The notes: generated by a model from the sequence alone, not told the origin. A stretch of DNA of 64,000 nt from Desulfurobacterium pacificum (GCF_900182835.1 NZ_FXUB01000002.1:62001-126000), one strand, 5' to 3'; counted from the first letter of the stretch, positions 27,887 through 36,888 are shown. Numbers and translations: made by a program.

Positions 27887-28921
27887 ATGGAAAAGAAACC
27901 TCTCACCTATAAAGATGCCGGCGTTGACATAGAAGCCGGAGATAAGTTAGTTGACAGAATAAAGCCGTTAGCAAAGAAGACCTTCAACGAAAACGTTTTA
28001 GCCGGAATTGGAGGCTTCGGGGCAGGTTATCTTCTGCCATCAGAGTATAAAAATCCCGTTCTGGTTTCAGGAACAGACGGCGTGGGGACGAAACTCAAAG
28101 TGGCCCAGATGGCTGACGTTCACGATACGATAGGAATAGACTTAGTGGCAATGTGCGTAAACGACATACTTACGGTAGGTGCTCAACCTCTCTTCTTTTT
28201 AGATTACTTCGCCACAGGAAAGCTTTCTGTTGATACGGCAGAAGCCGTTATAAAAGGAATCGCAAAGGGATGTGAAATCGCAGGCTGCGCTTTAATAGGC
28301 GGAGAAACGGCAGAAATGCCGGACTTTTACACTGAAGGCGAATACGACCTTGCAGGCTTTGTTGTAGGAGTAGTTGAAAAAGATGAATACATAGCAGGAA
28401 AAGAGATAAAACCGGGAGACGTTGTAATAGGGCTTGCATCTTCAGGAATTCACAGCAACGGCTACTCATTGGTGAGAAAACTCTTTTTTGACATTCTCAA
28501 GTTAAAAGTTGATGATTACGTAGAAGAGTTGGGTGATTACGTTTACAAAATCCTCCTCACCCCCACCCGCATCTACGTCCGCCCTATCCTTGAACTAATT
28601 AAGCAAATTAAAGTAAAGGGCATAGCACACATAACAGGCGGAGGAATACCAGGTAACCTTAAACGCATACTGCCGCCAAACGTAAACGCAGTAATAGAAA
28701 AAGGAAGCTGGGAAGTTCTACCCATATTCAAATTCATTCAGGAAAAGGGGAACGTTCCAGAAGAAGAGATGTTTAAAACTTTCAACATGGGAATTGGCTT
28801 AACCGTAGTGGTAGATAAGGAAAATGCTGAAAAAACAGTTGAATTCTTAAAGGAAAAGGGAGAAACTCCTTACGTAATAGGTGAAATTACTGAAGGAAGC
28901 GGAGAAGTAGTAATAAAATGA
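27887..28921 (+). CDS. purM: Phosphoribosylformylglycinamidine cyclo-ligase PurM
   Basis: Fifth step of purine synthesis, closing the imidazole ring with ATP. The motifs SGTDGVGTKLKVA, IGIDLVAMCVNDI and GGETAEMP are diagnostic. It starts at the ATG at 27887, one base after the yhaM-type stop, with GAGGAG upstream; the frame is open further upstream but would overlap that gene. At 344 residues it is normal. Its stop overlaps the purN start (ATGA). Confidence 0.97.
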   Translation: MEKKPLTYKDAGVDIEAGDKLVDRIKPLAKKTFNENVLAGIGGFGAGYLLPSEYKNPVLVSGTDGVGTKLKVAQMADVHDTIGIDLVAMCVNDILTVGAQPLFFLDYFATGKLSVDTAEAVIKGIAKGCEIAGCALIGGETAEMPDFYTEGEYDLAGFVVGVVEKDEYIAGKEIKPGDVVIGLASSGIHSNGYSLVRKLFFDILKLKVDDYVEELGDYVYKILLTPTRIYVRPILELIKQIKVKGIAHITGGGIPGNLKRILPPNVNAVIEKGSWEVLPIFKFIQEKGNVPEEEMFKTFNMGIGLTVVVDKENAEKTVEFLKEKGETPYVIGEITEGSGEVVIK

Positions 28922-29568
28922 AAAGAATAGCCGTTTTAGCTTCAGGACGGGGAAGCAACTTTGAAGCAATAGCAAGAGCTGTAAAAAGCGGCAAAATCCC
29001 CGCCAACCTCCCCGTCCTCATAACAGACAACAGAAACGCCAAGGCAATAGAAAGAGCAGAAAAGTTAGGTATAAACTGGATTTTCGTTGACCCAACCTCC
29101 TTTCCCGACAGAGAAACTTACGACGCCAAAATCGTTGCAATCCTAAAACATTTAAACGTTGACCTTGTTTGTCTTGCAGGATACAGAAAAATAGTTACCT
29201 CAGTTTTTATAAAAGCTTTCCCGATGAAAATCCTCAACATCCACCCCGCACTACTACCCTCCTTCCCCGGGCTTAAAGCACAGGAAAAGGCAATACGTTA
29301 CGGCGTTAAGGTTAGCGGAGCAACGGTTCACTTTGTTGATGAAGGCGTTGACACAGGTCCAATCGTTATTCAGGCAGTCGTCCCCGTTTCGCCAGAAGAT
29401 ACGCCAGAAACTCTATCGGAAAAGATACTTTCCTTTGAACATCGCATATACCCGCAGGCTATCAAGTGGTTCGTTGAAGGAAGAATTAAGGTAAACGGAA
29501 GAAACGTAATCGTTGAAAACGCCGATTACTCAAAACTGCCGGCAGTTCCAGCTTTAGAGGATTTTTAG
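28918..29568 (+). CDS. purN: Phosphoribosylglycinamide formyltransferase PurN
   Basis: Transfers a formyl group from 10-formyltetrahydrofolate to GAR. The motifs LASGRGSNFEAI (phosphate binding), LAGYRKIVT, and the active-site set NIHPALLPSFPG with ATVHFVDEGVDTGPI are clear. At 216 residues it is normal. It is followed without a gap by the M16-like gene. Confidence 0.97.
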   Translation: MKRIAVLASGRGSNFEAIARAVKSGKIPANLPVLITDNRNAKAIERAEKLGINWIFVDPTSFPDRETYDAKIVAILKHLNVDLVCLAGYRKIVTSVFIKAFPMKILNIHPALLPSFPGLKAQEKAIRYGVKVSGATVHFVDEGVDTGPIVIQAVVPVSPEDTPETLSEKILSFEHRIYPQAIKWFVEGRIKVNGRNVIVENADYSKLPAVPALEDF

Positions 29569-30777
29569 ATGGAAGCGTTAAACTTAAAAAACAACATAGA
29601 AGTCATCTTTGACGATGCGCCGGAAGTGGAAATAGTAGCCTGCTCAGTTTTTCTTCCGGGCGGTTCTGCAGTAGAACCTGTGCCTGGCATAACAACGCTT
29701 TCCTTAAAGACAGGCTTTAAAAGAAGTGCAGTCAGAACGCCCCAAAGCTTTTACGCCTCTTTAGAAAAACACTCAACTTCTTTCGTTCCAGACGTTTCGT
29801 GCGACTACGCAACGGTTAGATTTCAGACAACGGCAGAAGGTTTAAAAGAAGCCTTTTCTCTCTTTTTGGAAACGGCGGAAAATCCCGACTTTTCAGAAGA
29901 CAGCTTCAAAACGGAAAAATCCACCCTCTTAGCCGCCATAAAATCCCGCCTTGAAAACCCTTTCCTTTTGGCATACGAAAAGCTGATGTCCATAACTTAC
30001 GAAAACACCCCCTACCAGTTCCCCGTTTACGGAACGGAAGAAACGGTTCAATCCATAAGCAGAAAAAATGCAGAAAACTACTTCAAAAACCTGATATTCC
30101 CTGAGAAGACGGTATTTTCCTTCTGCGGTAAACTTTCTAAAAGCGATAAAAACTTCATCGTAACTGCGCTGGAAAACCTTAAAACGAAAGAAACTAAAGA
30201 AGTAATCCCCTGCTCTCAAATAAAAGAAGACAGATTAGAAACCGTTACAAGAAAAGGTTCAGCTCAATCATTCATAATGATGGCTTTAAAGGCACCTTCC
30301 GTTTCTTCCCCTGAGTACGAAGCGTTTAAACTGCTAAACGCCGTTTTAGGCGAAGGCATAGGCTCTGTTCTATTTCAAGAATTAAGAGAAAAAAGAGGTT
30401 TTGCCTACTCAACGGGAAGCTTGTTTCCAACGAGAAGAGGTGATGGGAGGATTTTCCTCTACATAGGGACAACCCCAGAAAAAGAGCAGGAAGCGCTAAA
30501 GGAAATGAAAAAAATCGTTGAAAACCTGCCAGATTTCGTAACGGAAGAAAGCGTAAAAAGGGCGAAGGAGTACATGAAAGGTTCCTACCTCATGGAACTT
30601 GAAACGAGAAGCAAAAGAAGCTGGCACAGGGGATTCTGGAAAATCCTCTCCCACCCCCCAGACTACGACGAAACCTTCATAAAAAAGATAGAAGACCTGC
30701 CAACTGAAGCGTTAAAAGAAGCTGCTGTTAAAACTTCCCAATCTCCAAAACACGTTGTGGTGGTCAAAGATGATTAG
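29569..30777 (+). CDS. M16-family peptidase-like protein lacking the zinc motif
   Basis: The fold matches the pitrilysin/insulinase M16 family: two homologous halves, with the C-terminal signature ELREKRGFAYSTGS that carries the conserved Arg and Tyr. However the HXXEH zinc-binding motif expected near residues 40-55 is absent; the segment reads PGITTLSLKTGFKRS. It is thus likely the inactive partner of a heterodimeric M16 peptidase, or a structural relative. A catalytic partner is not seen in the window. At 402 residues it is typical of the small bacterial subunits. It overlaps the DUF523 gene by eight bases. Confidence 0.85.
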   Translation: MEALNLKNNIEVIFDDAPEVEIVACSVFLPGGSAVEPVPGITTLSLKTGFKRSAVRTPQSFYASLEKHSTSFVPDVSCDYATVRFQTTAEGLKEAFSLFLETAENPDFSEDSFKTEKSTLLAAIKSRLENPFLLAYEKLMSITYENTPYQFPVYGTEETVQSISRKNAENYFKNLIFPEKTVFSFCGKLSKSDKNFIVTALENLKTKETKEVIPCSQIKEDRLETVTRKGSAQSFIMMALKAPSVSSPEYEAFKLLNAVLGEGIGSVLFQELREKRGFAYSTGSLFPTRRGDGRIFLYIGTTPEKEQEALKEMKKIVENLPDFVTEESVKRAKEYMKGSYLMELETRSKRSWHRGFWKILSHPPDYDETFIKKIEDLPTEALKEAAVKTSQSPKHVVVVKDD

Positions 30778-31261
30778 GTTCATAGTGAGCGCATGCCTTG
30801 TGGGCTTTAACTGCAAGTATAGCGGCGGAAACAACTACATGCCAGAGCTTGAAGAAGCTTTTAAAAAAGGACTGCTCTTACCCTTATGTCCAGAGCAGTT
30901 AGGCGGGCTGGCAACTCCAAGACCTCCGGCAAAGATAGAAAAAGGCGAAGGACTTGACGTAATCAAAGGAAACGCAAGAGTTCTTACCGTTAAAGGAAAG
31001 CAGAAAGACGTTACTAAAAACTTTATAAAAGGTGCAGAAGAAACGCTGTTTGCAGCAGAAAAGCTAAAGGATAATTTAGTGGCGTGCATTTTAAAGGAAA
31101 AAAGCCCATCGTGCGGCGTTAAATACATTTACAAATTTGAAGAAGACACTTTAAAAAGAGGAAGGGGCGTAACGGCAGCCCTTCTTGAAGAAAAAGGATT
31201 TAAAATTATCAGTTCAGATGACGTTGAAAAAATAGAAAAACTGCTGAAGGAGTTTCTATGA
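30770..31261 (+). CDS. DUF523 family protein
   Basis: The N-terminus FIVSACLVGFNCKYSGGNN matches DUF523 (usual VSACLLG...RYDG), and the internal ACILKEKSPSCGVKYIY with two Cys is also conserved, so a metal or sulfur-related role is possible; the function is unknown. I start at the ATG at 30770, inside the M16-like gene; an in-frame TTG at 30755 is an alternative. The stop overlaps the next start (ATGA). Confidence 0.85.
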   Translation: MIRFIVSACLVGFNCKYSGGNNYMPELEEAFKKGLLLPLCPEQLGGLATPRPPAKIEKGEGLDVIKGNARVLTVKGKQKDVTKNFIKGAEETLFAAEKLKDNLVACILKEKSPSCGVKYIYKFEEDTLKRGRGVTAALLEEKGFKIISSDDVEKIEKLLKEFL

Positions 31262-32334
31262 GTAGATTACCTGAACTTAAAATCAAAAACTTAAAACCAA
31301 AATACCCCATTATTCAGGGGGGAATGGGCGCAAAGGTCTCCCTTCACAAGTTAGCAGCAGCCGTAGCAAACGCAGGCGGCATAGGCGTAATATCTGCGGT
31401 TTTACTTCACGAAAAAGACAGAAAAAAACCTTTAAAAACAACTTGCAAGGGCGTTGACGTAGAAAGCGTAGGATTAAAACCCTACCACTACGCCGAAGAG
31501 CTTGCCGAAGAAATCAAAAAAGCGAAAGAACTTGCGCCGAACGGAATTATCGGCGTAAACATCATGTATGCCCTTACCCACTTTTACGAGCTTCTAATGA
31601 CGGCGATAGATGCCGGTGCAGACCTTATCATTCAAGGTGCAGGCTTCGGTAAAGACGTATTTAAGATATGCAACACATTTGACATGCCTCTAATAGAAAT
31701 AGTGGCAACGCCTAAAGGAGCAAAACTTTCTGAAAGGCTTGGAGCTGCAGCGATAATCGTTGAAAGCGGTGAGGCGGGCGGACACCTTGGAACGATGGAA
31801 AGCATATGGGACGTTCTACCAGACATAGTTAAAGCCGTTAAGATTCCGGTAATAGCAGCCGGCGGTATCTTTGACGGCAAGGACATGGCAAGAGCCTTTG
31901 AAATAGGAGCAAAAGGCGTTCAGATAGCAACGAGGTTCATTGCCACTTACGAGTGCGACGCCCATCAGAACTTCAAAGACTATATAATTAACGCTAAAGC
32001 GGAAGATTCAATATACATAAAAAGTCCTGTTGGAATGCCGGCGCACGCAGTTAGAAATCCGTTTACAGAAAGGCTTGAAAAGGAAGGAAAAATCCCCCAC
32101 ACCTGCCCGTTCAACTGCCTCAAAACCTGCGCCAAGGCTGATTCTATTTACTGCATAGCCGACGTCCTGCTAAAATCGGTTGAAGGAGACGTTGAAAACG
32201 GACTGGTATTCGCAGGTAGTAATGTAGGAAAAGTCAACAGAATGTATTCGGTAAAAGAACTTATAGAAGAGTTAGTAAAAGAGTGCGAAGAAGAACTTGC
32301 AAAGAAAAACCTCAATTTCGGAGGCGAGCAATGA
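31258..32334 (+). CDS. NAD(P)H-dependent flavin oxidoreductase (nitronate monooxygenase family)
   Basis: TIM-barrel FMN protein of the NPD/FabK group: IIQGGMGAKVSLHKLAAAVANAGGIGVIS at the N-terminus and the phosphate-binding IPVIAAGGIFDG later. The C-terminal part has CPFNCLKTCAKADSIYC, four Cys that could bind a metal cluster; this variant is common in anaerobic thermophiles. The substrate is unknown. It overlaps DUF523 and cpoB by ATGA on both sides. Confidence 0.87.
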   Translation: MSRLPELKIKNLKPKYPIIQGGMGAKVSLHKLAAAVANAGGIGVISAVLLHEKDRKKPLKTTCKGVDVESVGLKPYHYAEELAEEIKKAKELAPNGIIGVNIMYALTHFYELLMTAIDAGADLIIQGAGFGKDVFKICNTFDMPLIEIVATPKGAKLSERLGAAAIIVESGEAGGHLGTMESIWDVLPDIVKAVKIPVIAAGGIFDGKDMARAFEIGAKGVQIATRFIATYECDAHQNFKDYIINAKAEDSIYIKSPVGMPAHAVRNPFTERLEKEGKIPHTCPFNCLKTCAKADSIYCIADVLLKSVEGDVENGLVFAGSNVGKVNRMYSVKELIEELVKECEEELAKKNLNFGGEQ

Positions 32335-33122
32335 AGAAATTTTCGCTTATAGCCCTTTTGGCGGTAGCTTTAACCAGCTGCACTCAGGTTCAACCAAACA
32401 CGAACGTTTCTCAAATCCAAAATGAGATAGAAGTTCTGAAGGAAAGGTTAGACGCCACCCAGCACAGAGTATCAGCTGTAGAAGAAAGAGTATCAAGGGT
32501 TGAAGATAAAGTAGCAAACAACGAGCAGGAAATATTCCAGGTAAAGAAAAAGCTTGAAAACGTTGAAAAAACACTTTCAACGATAACGGTCAGCCAAACA
32601 CCAACCATAACGCAGATGCCTTCCGAAAGTGGAAACAGCGTTTCCGAACAGCCAACGCCTGTTGTAAACATGAGCGATAAGGATATCTACAGAGAAGCCT
32701 TTAACGCCATGGATGCAGGCGACCTTGAAAAAGCAAAGCAACTATTTGAAGAGTTGGTTCAGCAGTATCCTCAGAGTAGCCTTGCCGATAACGCGCTCTA
32801 CTGGATAGGAGAAATCTACTACTCTCACAACGACTACGAAACTGCAGCCAAATATTTTGAAGAGGTAATGCAGAAGTACCCGGAAGGAAACAAGGTGCCG
32901 GATGCGATGTTAAAATTAGCGCTCTGCTACAAAGGTTTAGGAGATTACGATAAAGCGGTTGAGCTGCTTCAAGAAGTTATGGACAAGTATCAGGGAACTC
33001 CAGAAGCAGCAATTGCAAAGGTGAAACTCCTTGAAATAGAAAAACTGATACAGTCAGAGAACGAAACGGAAAACAACACAGAAAACGGAACAGGAGCTTT
33101 AAATGGAGGAGAAAGCAATTAA
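32331..33122 (+). CDS. cpoB: CpoB/YbgF-like lipoprotein with coiled coil and TPRs
   Basis: The start at 32331 overlaps the previous stop (ATGA). A signal peptide ends in lipobox LTSC, so lipidation at Cys17 is likely. A coiled coil follows (EVLKERLDATQHRVSAVEERVSRVEDKV), then about three TPRs (ALYWIGEIYYSHNDYETAAKYF). This layout is that of CpoB, the Tol-Pal-linked factor that couples envelope constriction with wall synthesis. No other tol genes are nearby, so the Tol link is inference. Confidence 0.82.
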   Translation: MKKFSLIALLAVALTSCTQVQPNTNVSQIQNEIEVLKERLDATQHRVSAVEERVSRVEDKVANNEQEIFQVKKKLENVEKTLSTITVSQTPTITQMPSESGNSVSEQPTPVVNMSDKDIYREAFNAMDAGDLEKAKQLFEELVQQYPQSSLADNALYWIGEIYYSHNDYETAAKYFEEVMQKYPEGNKVPDAMLKLALCYKGLGDYDKAVELLQEVMDKYQGTPEAAIAKVKLLEIEKLIQSENETENNTENGTGALNGGESN

Positions 33123-33483
33123 AGGTTTAGCCTACAGAGGCGTTGACCTGTGGTTAAACCTTGAACTTTCAAAGTTCAAACCGGGAGACAACCACTACGA
33201 TAGAGTAATGGAATTCCTAAAGCAACGCTTTAAAACAGAAGAACTGAACCCTCTGCTTTTAACTTTAGGACTTCTTGAGATGGCTTTAATAGAAGACGCA
33301 ATGAAAGGTAAAGAGTACTTCTCTGAAGAAGAAAGAGAAAAGGTAATTCAGGAGATAGTAGAGAACTTAGCAGAAAACTACCCAAAGGTTGTGGAAGAGA
33401 TGGAAAGAATACTTTCCAACATAAGTAGTAAAATAGAGGAGTTTAAAACGCTTGCCCAAAAGTACAGAGCGGGAGGAGAGTAG
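33103..33483 (+). CDS. Conserved-looking protein of unknown function
   Basis: 126 residues, mainly helical and charged, no signal peptide or membrane segment. The start is supported by AGGAG at 33092, inside the end of cpoB; the genes overlap by 20 bases. The stop is directly followed by the inositol-phosphate synthase ATG, so it belongs to that operon. The sequence (FLKQRFKTEELNPLLLTL in the middle) does not bring a family to mind. Confidence 0.7.
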   Translation: MEEKAIKGLAYRGVDLWLNLELSKFKPGDNHYDRVMEFLKQRFKTEELNPLLLTLGLLEMALIEDAMKGKEYFSEEEREKVIQEIVENLAENYPKVVEEMERILSNISSKIEEFKTLAQKYRAGGE

Positions 33484-34581
33484 ATGTCTAAAAAAGTTAA
33501 GTTAGCCATAGTAGGAGTAGGAAACTGTGCAAGTTCCTTGGTTCAGGGAATTTACTACTACCAAGGAAAGAATGAAGAAGATATCTCCGGTTTGATGCAC
33601 TTTGACATTGGCGGCTACAAGCCGTGGGACATAGAAGTTGTTGCTGCCTTTGATATAGATGCGAGAAAGGTGGGTAAGGATGTAAGCAAGGCGATATTTG
33701 AAAAACCAAACTGCACCACCGTTTTCTGCCCAGATGTACCGGAAATGGGCGTTGAAGTCCAGATGGGACCTGTAATGGACGGCTTTGCAGAGCATATGCT
33801 TGACTATCCAGAAGACCAGAGGTTCGTTCCGGCTGATAAAGAACCTGTTGACGTTGTAAAAGTTTTAAAAGAAAGTGGCGCAGAAGTGGTAGTTAACTAC
33901 CTGCCTGTCGGTTCGGAAGAAGCAACGAGATTTTACGCTCAGTGCGCTTTAGAGGCAGGATGTGCGTTTGTAAACTGCATCCCCGTATTCATAGCATCCG
34001 ACAGCGAATGGGCAGAAAAATTCAAAGAAAAAGGATTACCGATAGTTGGTGATGACATAAAGTCACAGGTAGGCGCAACGATAACCCATAGAGTTTTAGC
34101 AACGCTCATGAGCGATAGAGGCGTTCCGATAGATAGAACTTACCAGCTCAACTTCGGTGGAAACACAGACTTCTTGAATATGCTGGAAAGAAAAAGATTA
34201 AAAACGAAAAAAGTTTCAAAAACGGAAGCTGTTCGTTCTCTCATTCCTTATCCGATAGAAAGCGACAACATTCACATAGGTCCAAGCGATTACGTTCCTT
34301 GGTTAAAAGATAACAAGATAGCCTACATAAGGCTTGAAGGAAGATTGTTCGGCGATGTTCCTATGTATATAGAACTCAAACTTTCCGTTGAAGATTCACC
34401 GAACAGTGCAGGTTCAGCTATTGATGCAATAAGGTGTGCCAAGCTCGCCTTAGACAGAAAAATAGGAGGACCTCTCTACTCTATTTCTGCCTATACGATG
34501 AAGCATCCGCCTATCCAGTATCCAGACTGGAAAGCGAAAGAGATGGTTGACAAGTTCATAAAGGGCGAGATAGAAAGGTAA
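33484..34581 (+). CDS. ino1: myo-Inositol-1-phosphate synthase
   Basis: Turns glucose 6-phosphate into inositol 1-phosphate with bound NAD. The N-terminal LAIVGVGNCASSLVQGIYYY, the segment FVNCIPVFIAS and the core GDDIKSQVGATITHRVLA with NFGGNTDFLNM are diagnostic. At 365 residues it is the short bacterial/archaeal type. The product could feed inositol phospholipids through the phosphotransferase at 6878-7456, or di-inositol phosphate, a heat-protective solute. It is last in its operon. Confidence 0.95.
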   Translation: MSKKVKLAIVGVGNCASSLVQGIYYYQGKNEEDISGLMHFDIGGYKPWDIEVVAAFDIDARKVGKDVSKAIFEKPNCTTVFCPDVPEMGVEVQMGPVMDGFAEHMLDYPEDQRFVPADKEPVDVVKVLKESGAEVVVNYLPVGSEEATRFYAQCALEAGCAFVNCIPVFIASDSEWAEKFKEKGLPIVGDDIKSQVGATITHRVLATLMSDRGVPIDRTYQLNFGGNTDFLNMLERKRLKTKKVSKTEAVRSLIPYPIESDNIHIGPSDYVPWLKDNKIAYIRLEGRLFGDVPMYIELKLSVEDSPNSAGSAIDAIRCAKLALDRKIGGPLYSISAYTMKHPPIQYPDWKAKEMVDKFIKGEIER

Positions 34582-34627
34582 TAAACTTAACTTTCCAAAG
34601 TCTTTAATATAAGGTTGCAAGGGGTAG

Positions 34628-34636
34628 GGGGATTTT
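34628..34636 (+). repeat. Dispersed GGGGATTTT motif, intergenic copy
   Basis: One of 27 exact copies in the window, here as GGGGTAGGGGGATTTTTT followed by another T run in the gap between inositol-phosphate synthase and rplY. The G run plus T tract might also slow or end transcription, but no stem is visible. Confidence 0.7.
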
Positions 34637-34648
34637 TTATTTTTTGCC

Positions 34649-34677
34649 TTGACAAAATCAATCGGCAGTTGTAAATA
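34649..34677 (+). promoter_or_regulatory. Promoter of the rplY-pth-rpsF-ssb-rpsR-rplI operon
   Basis: A consensus TTGACA (34649-34654) is followed after 17 bases by TAAATA (34672-34677), then GGAGG before the rplY ATG. It is the only clear promoter before a run of ten plus-strand genes. Confidence 0.6.
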
Positions 34678-34715
34678 TTGCCTGCTTTCCCGCAAAAAAA
34701 CAGAAGGAGGTAAGT

Positions 34716-35312
34716 ATGAAAGTAGTAGAGGTAAAGGCTACCCGCAGAGAGAAAACAGGAAAAGGGGTAGCCAGAAAATTGCGCAGGGAAGGCCTTCTAC
34801 CTGCTGTTATCTACGGCGGTGGAAGACCAGAGGCAACGCACATTGCCATTTCTGCAAAAGACGTAAGAAGGATTCAGCATCACCACGGTCTAATTAAGTT
34901 AGACCTTGACGGTGAAGAGAGGATGTGCATCCTCAAGGACGTCCAGTACAACTACTTAGGTGACGTTCCTATTCACGTTGACTTTCAGGAAGTAACGTTT
35001 GGTGAAATGATTGAAGTAACAGTAGAGCTTGAATTCGTTGGAACGCCTGTAGGCGTATCCGAAGAAGGTGGCGTTCTTGAAATTCTCAAGAGGGAAGTTG
35101 CCATTGAAGTTCTTCCAAGAGCAATTCCTGAAAAGATTGTCGTTGATATTTCCAACCTTCACGCAGGGGATGCACTACACGTAGGCGACCTTCCACTTCC
35201 GGAAGGAGCAAAGTTAGTTGATAGCCCGGAAGAAACTGTTGTTGTAGTGGCTGAACCTGAAGAGGAAGCAGCAGCCGAAGAAACAGAAGGTGAAGGAGAA
35301 GCTGAAGAGTAA
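34716..35312 (+). CDS. rplY: 50S ribosomal protein bL25 (Ctc form)
   Basis: Binds 5S rRNA. The N-terminal L25 domain (KATRREKTGKGVARKLRREG) and the C-terminal TL5/Ctc domain (LEFVGTPVGVSEEGGVLE) are both present, followed by a Glu/Ala tail. At 198 residues it is the long form. GAAGGAGG precedes the ATG. Its stop overlaps the pth start (TAATG). Confidence 0.96.
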   Translation: MKVVEVKATRREKTGKGVARKLRREGLLPAVIYGGGRPEATHIAISAKDVRRIQHHHGLIKLDLDGEERMCILKDVQYNYLGDVPIHVDFQEVTFGEMIEVTVELEFVGTPVGVSEEGGVLEILKREVAIEVLPRAIPEKIVVDISNLHAGDALHVGDLPLPEGAKLVDSPEETVVVVAEPEEEAAAEETEGEGEAEE

Positions 35313-35884
35313 TGGTTAAGCTGATTGTCGGTCTGGGAAATCCTGGTAAGGAATACGAGAACACCCGCCACAACGTTGGCTGGATGATTATTGATAGAGT
35401 ATGCGAGAAATTAAGCTGTTCCGACTTCAGGGAAAAGTTTAAAGGGCTGATTGCAGAGTGGAGAAACGAAGAAGGAGAGAAAGTTTTCTTCCTGAAACCA
35501 TTAACCTATATGAACAGAAGCGGTGAAAGCGTTAAGGAAGTAGCTAACTTCTTCAAGATAAACCCTGCAGAAATTTTGGTAATTTACGACGACCTTGACC
35601 TGCCGTTGGGCAAACTGAGAATAAGGTTAAAGGGAAGCAGCGGCGGTCATAGGGGCGTTAAGTCCGTAGAGGAGCATCTTAAAACTAACGAGTTTCCCAG
35701 ACTGAGAATCGGCATAGGAAGACCGGCAACGAAAGAGGAAGTAGTAAACTACGTTCTATCTCCTTTTAGAAAGGAAGAGTTAAGCACAGTGGAAAAGGTT
35801 ATAGAGAGAGCTTCTGACTGCGTTTTAAAGGTCTTAGAGAGCGGTAATATAACCAACAAAATCCTTACCGAATGCAACAAATAA
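35312..35884 (+). CDS. pth: Peptidyl-tRNA hydrolase
   Basis: Releases tRNA from stalled peptidyl-tRNA. The motifs VGLGNPGKEYENTRHNVGW (with the catalytic His), LKPLTYMNRSGE, YDDLDLPLGKLR and SSGGHRGVKS are all canonical. At 190 residues it is normal. The rplY-pth order is common in bacteria. Confidence 0.97.
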   Translation: MVKLIVGLGNPGKEYENTRHNVGWMIIDRVCEKLSCSDFREKFKGLIAEWRNEEGEKVFFLKPLTYMNRSGESVKEVANFFKINPAEILVIYDDLDLPLGKLRIRLKGSSGGHRGVKSVEEHLKTNEFPRLRIGIGRPATKEEVVNYVLSPFRKEELSTVEKVIERASDCVLKVLESGNITNKILTECNK

Positions 35885-35894
35885 GGAGGTAAAA

Positions 35895-36254
35895 ATGAGG
35901 GAATACTATTACGAGATGGTTTATATACTCAGACCTACAATGTCCGATGAGGAGATTGAAAAAGGAATAGAGAAGGTTAACTCCTACGTTCAGCGTTACG
36001 GAGGAGAAGTTTTAAAGATTGATAAGTGGGGAAGAAGACAGCTTGCCTACCCTATAAACGATTACGATAAGGGTTACTACGTATTAGAATACATAAAGAC
36101 AAATGAGAGAGACTTTGTAAGGAACATGGAAAACTTCTTCAGAATTAACGAAGACGTTATAAGGTTTTTAGTGTTTAGACTCAAGCCTTCTGAAGTTAAA
36201 GAGCTTAAGGAAAAATTAGCTCCTAAGGCGGAAGAGAATAAGGGAGAAGAGTAA
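35895..36254 (+). CDS. rpsF: 30S ribosomal protein bS6
   Basis: YYYEMVYILRPTMSDEEIEK at the start and KWGRRQLAYPINDYDKGYY are the S6 signatures; S6 pairs with S18 on the platform. AAGGAGG stands upstream. The stop shares one base with the ssb start (TAATG). Confidence 0.96.
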   Translation: MREYYYEMVYILRPTMSDEEIEKGIEKVNSYVQRYGGEVLKIDKWGRRQLAYPINDYDKGYYVLEYIKTNERDFVRNMENFFRINEDVIRFLVFRLKPSEVKELKEKLAPKAEENKGEE

Positions 36255-36634
36255 TGGCAAATCTTAACAGGGTGTTTTTAATCGGCAGGCTCGTAGCCGA
36301 CCCTGAGCTTTCTCATACGCAGTCTGGAACGCCGTTTACCCGCTTTAGAATTGCCGTCAACAATCCTTACAGGGACAGAAGCGGCAACTGGCAGGAGGAT
36401 ACCCTTTTTATAGATGTTGTTCTCTGGGGAGATGCAGCAGATAGAGCTGTTAGCAGGTTTAACAAGGGAACACGAGTGTTAGTTGAGGGAAAGCTACGCC
36501 AGTCAACGTGGGAAACGGACAGCGGAGAAAGACGTTCAAGAATAGAAGTAAGAGCAGATAGGGTTGTTTCGCTTGAATTCAGAAGTAGAAGCAACGAAGA
36601 ATCTGTTGATGAAATTGACGACATTGAATTTTAA
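36254..36634 (+). CDS. ssb: Single-stranded DNA-binding protein
   Basis: OB-fold protein with NRVFLIGRLVADPELSHTQSG and TPFTRFRIAVNNPY at the N-terminus and the acidic C-terminal tip (VDEIDDIEF) that contacts partner proteins; here the tip is DDIEF rather than the usual DDIPF. At 126 residues it is short, with little linker. The rpsF-ssb-rpsR order is standard. Confidence 0.96.
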   Translation: MANLNRVFLIGRLVADPELSHTQSGTPFTRFRIAVNNPYRDRSGNWQEDTLFIDVVLWGDAADRAVSRFNKGTRVLVEGKLRQSTWETDSGERRSRIEVRADRVVSLEFRSRSNEESVDEIDDIEF

Positions 36635-36645
36635 GGAGGTAGAAA

Positions 36646-36888
36646 ATGAGCAACGCTTTACCACAGAGAAGGTTTGTTAGAAGGAGAAAATACTGCAAAT
36701 TCTGCGCTGAAAAGATAGAAAAGATAGACTACAAGAACGTTGAGCTTTTAAAGCCTTTCATCTCCGAAAGGGGAAGAATTATTCCAAGAAGAATTTCTGG
36801 CGTTTGCTCCAAACACCAGAGACAGCTTGCAAGGGCTGTTAAGAGAGCAAGACACCTTGCACTTTTACCGTTCGTAAAGATTGATTAA
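36646..36888 (+). CDS. rpsR: 30S ribosomal protein bS18
   Basis: Contains [16 protein letters not shown] and the core [34 protein letters not shown]. The three Cys plus His fit the zinc-binding version of S18. AAGGAGG is upstream. At 80 residues the length is normal. Confidence 0.97.
   Translation: MSNALPQRRFVRRRKYCKFCAEKIEKIDYKNVELLKPFISERGRIIPRRISGVCSKHQRQLARAVKRARHLALLPFVKID

Noticed and set aside
34600-34645. G-run followed by T-runs as a terminator after inositol-phosphate synthase
   Set aside because: No pairing arm for the G-run is present nearby; it is better described as a copy of the dispersed motif.
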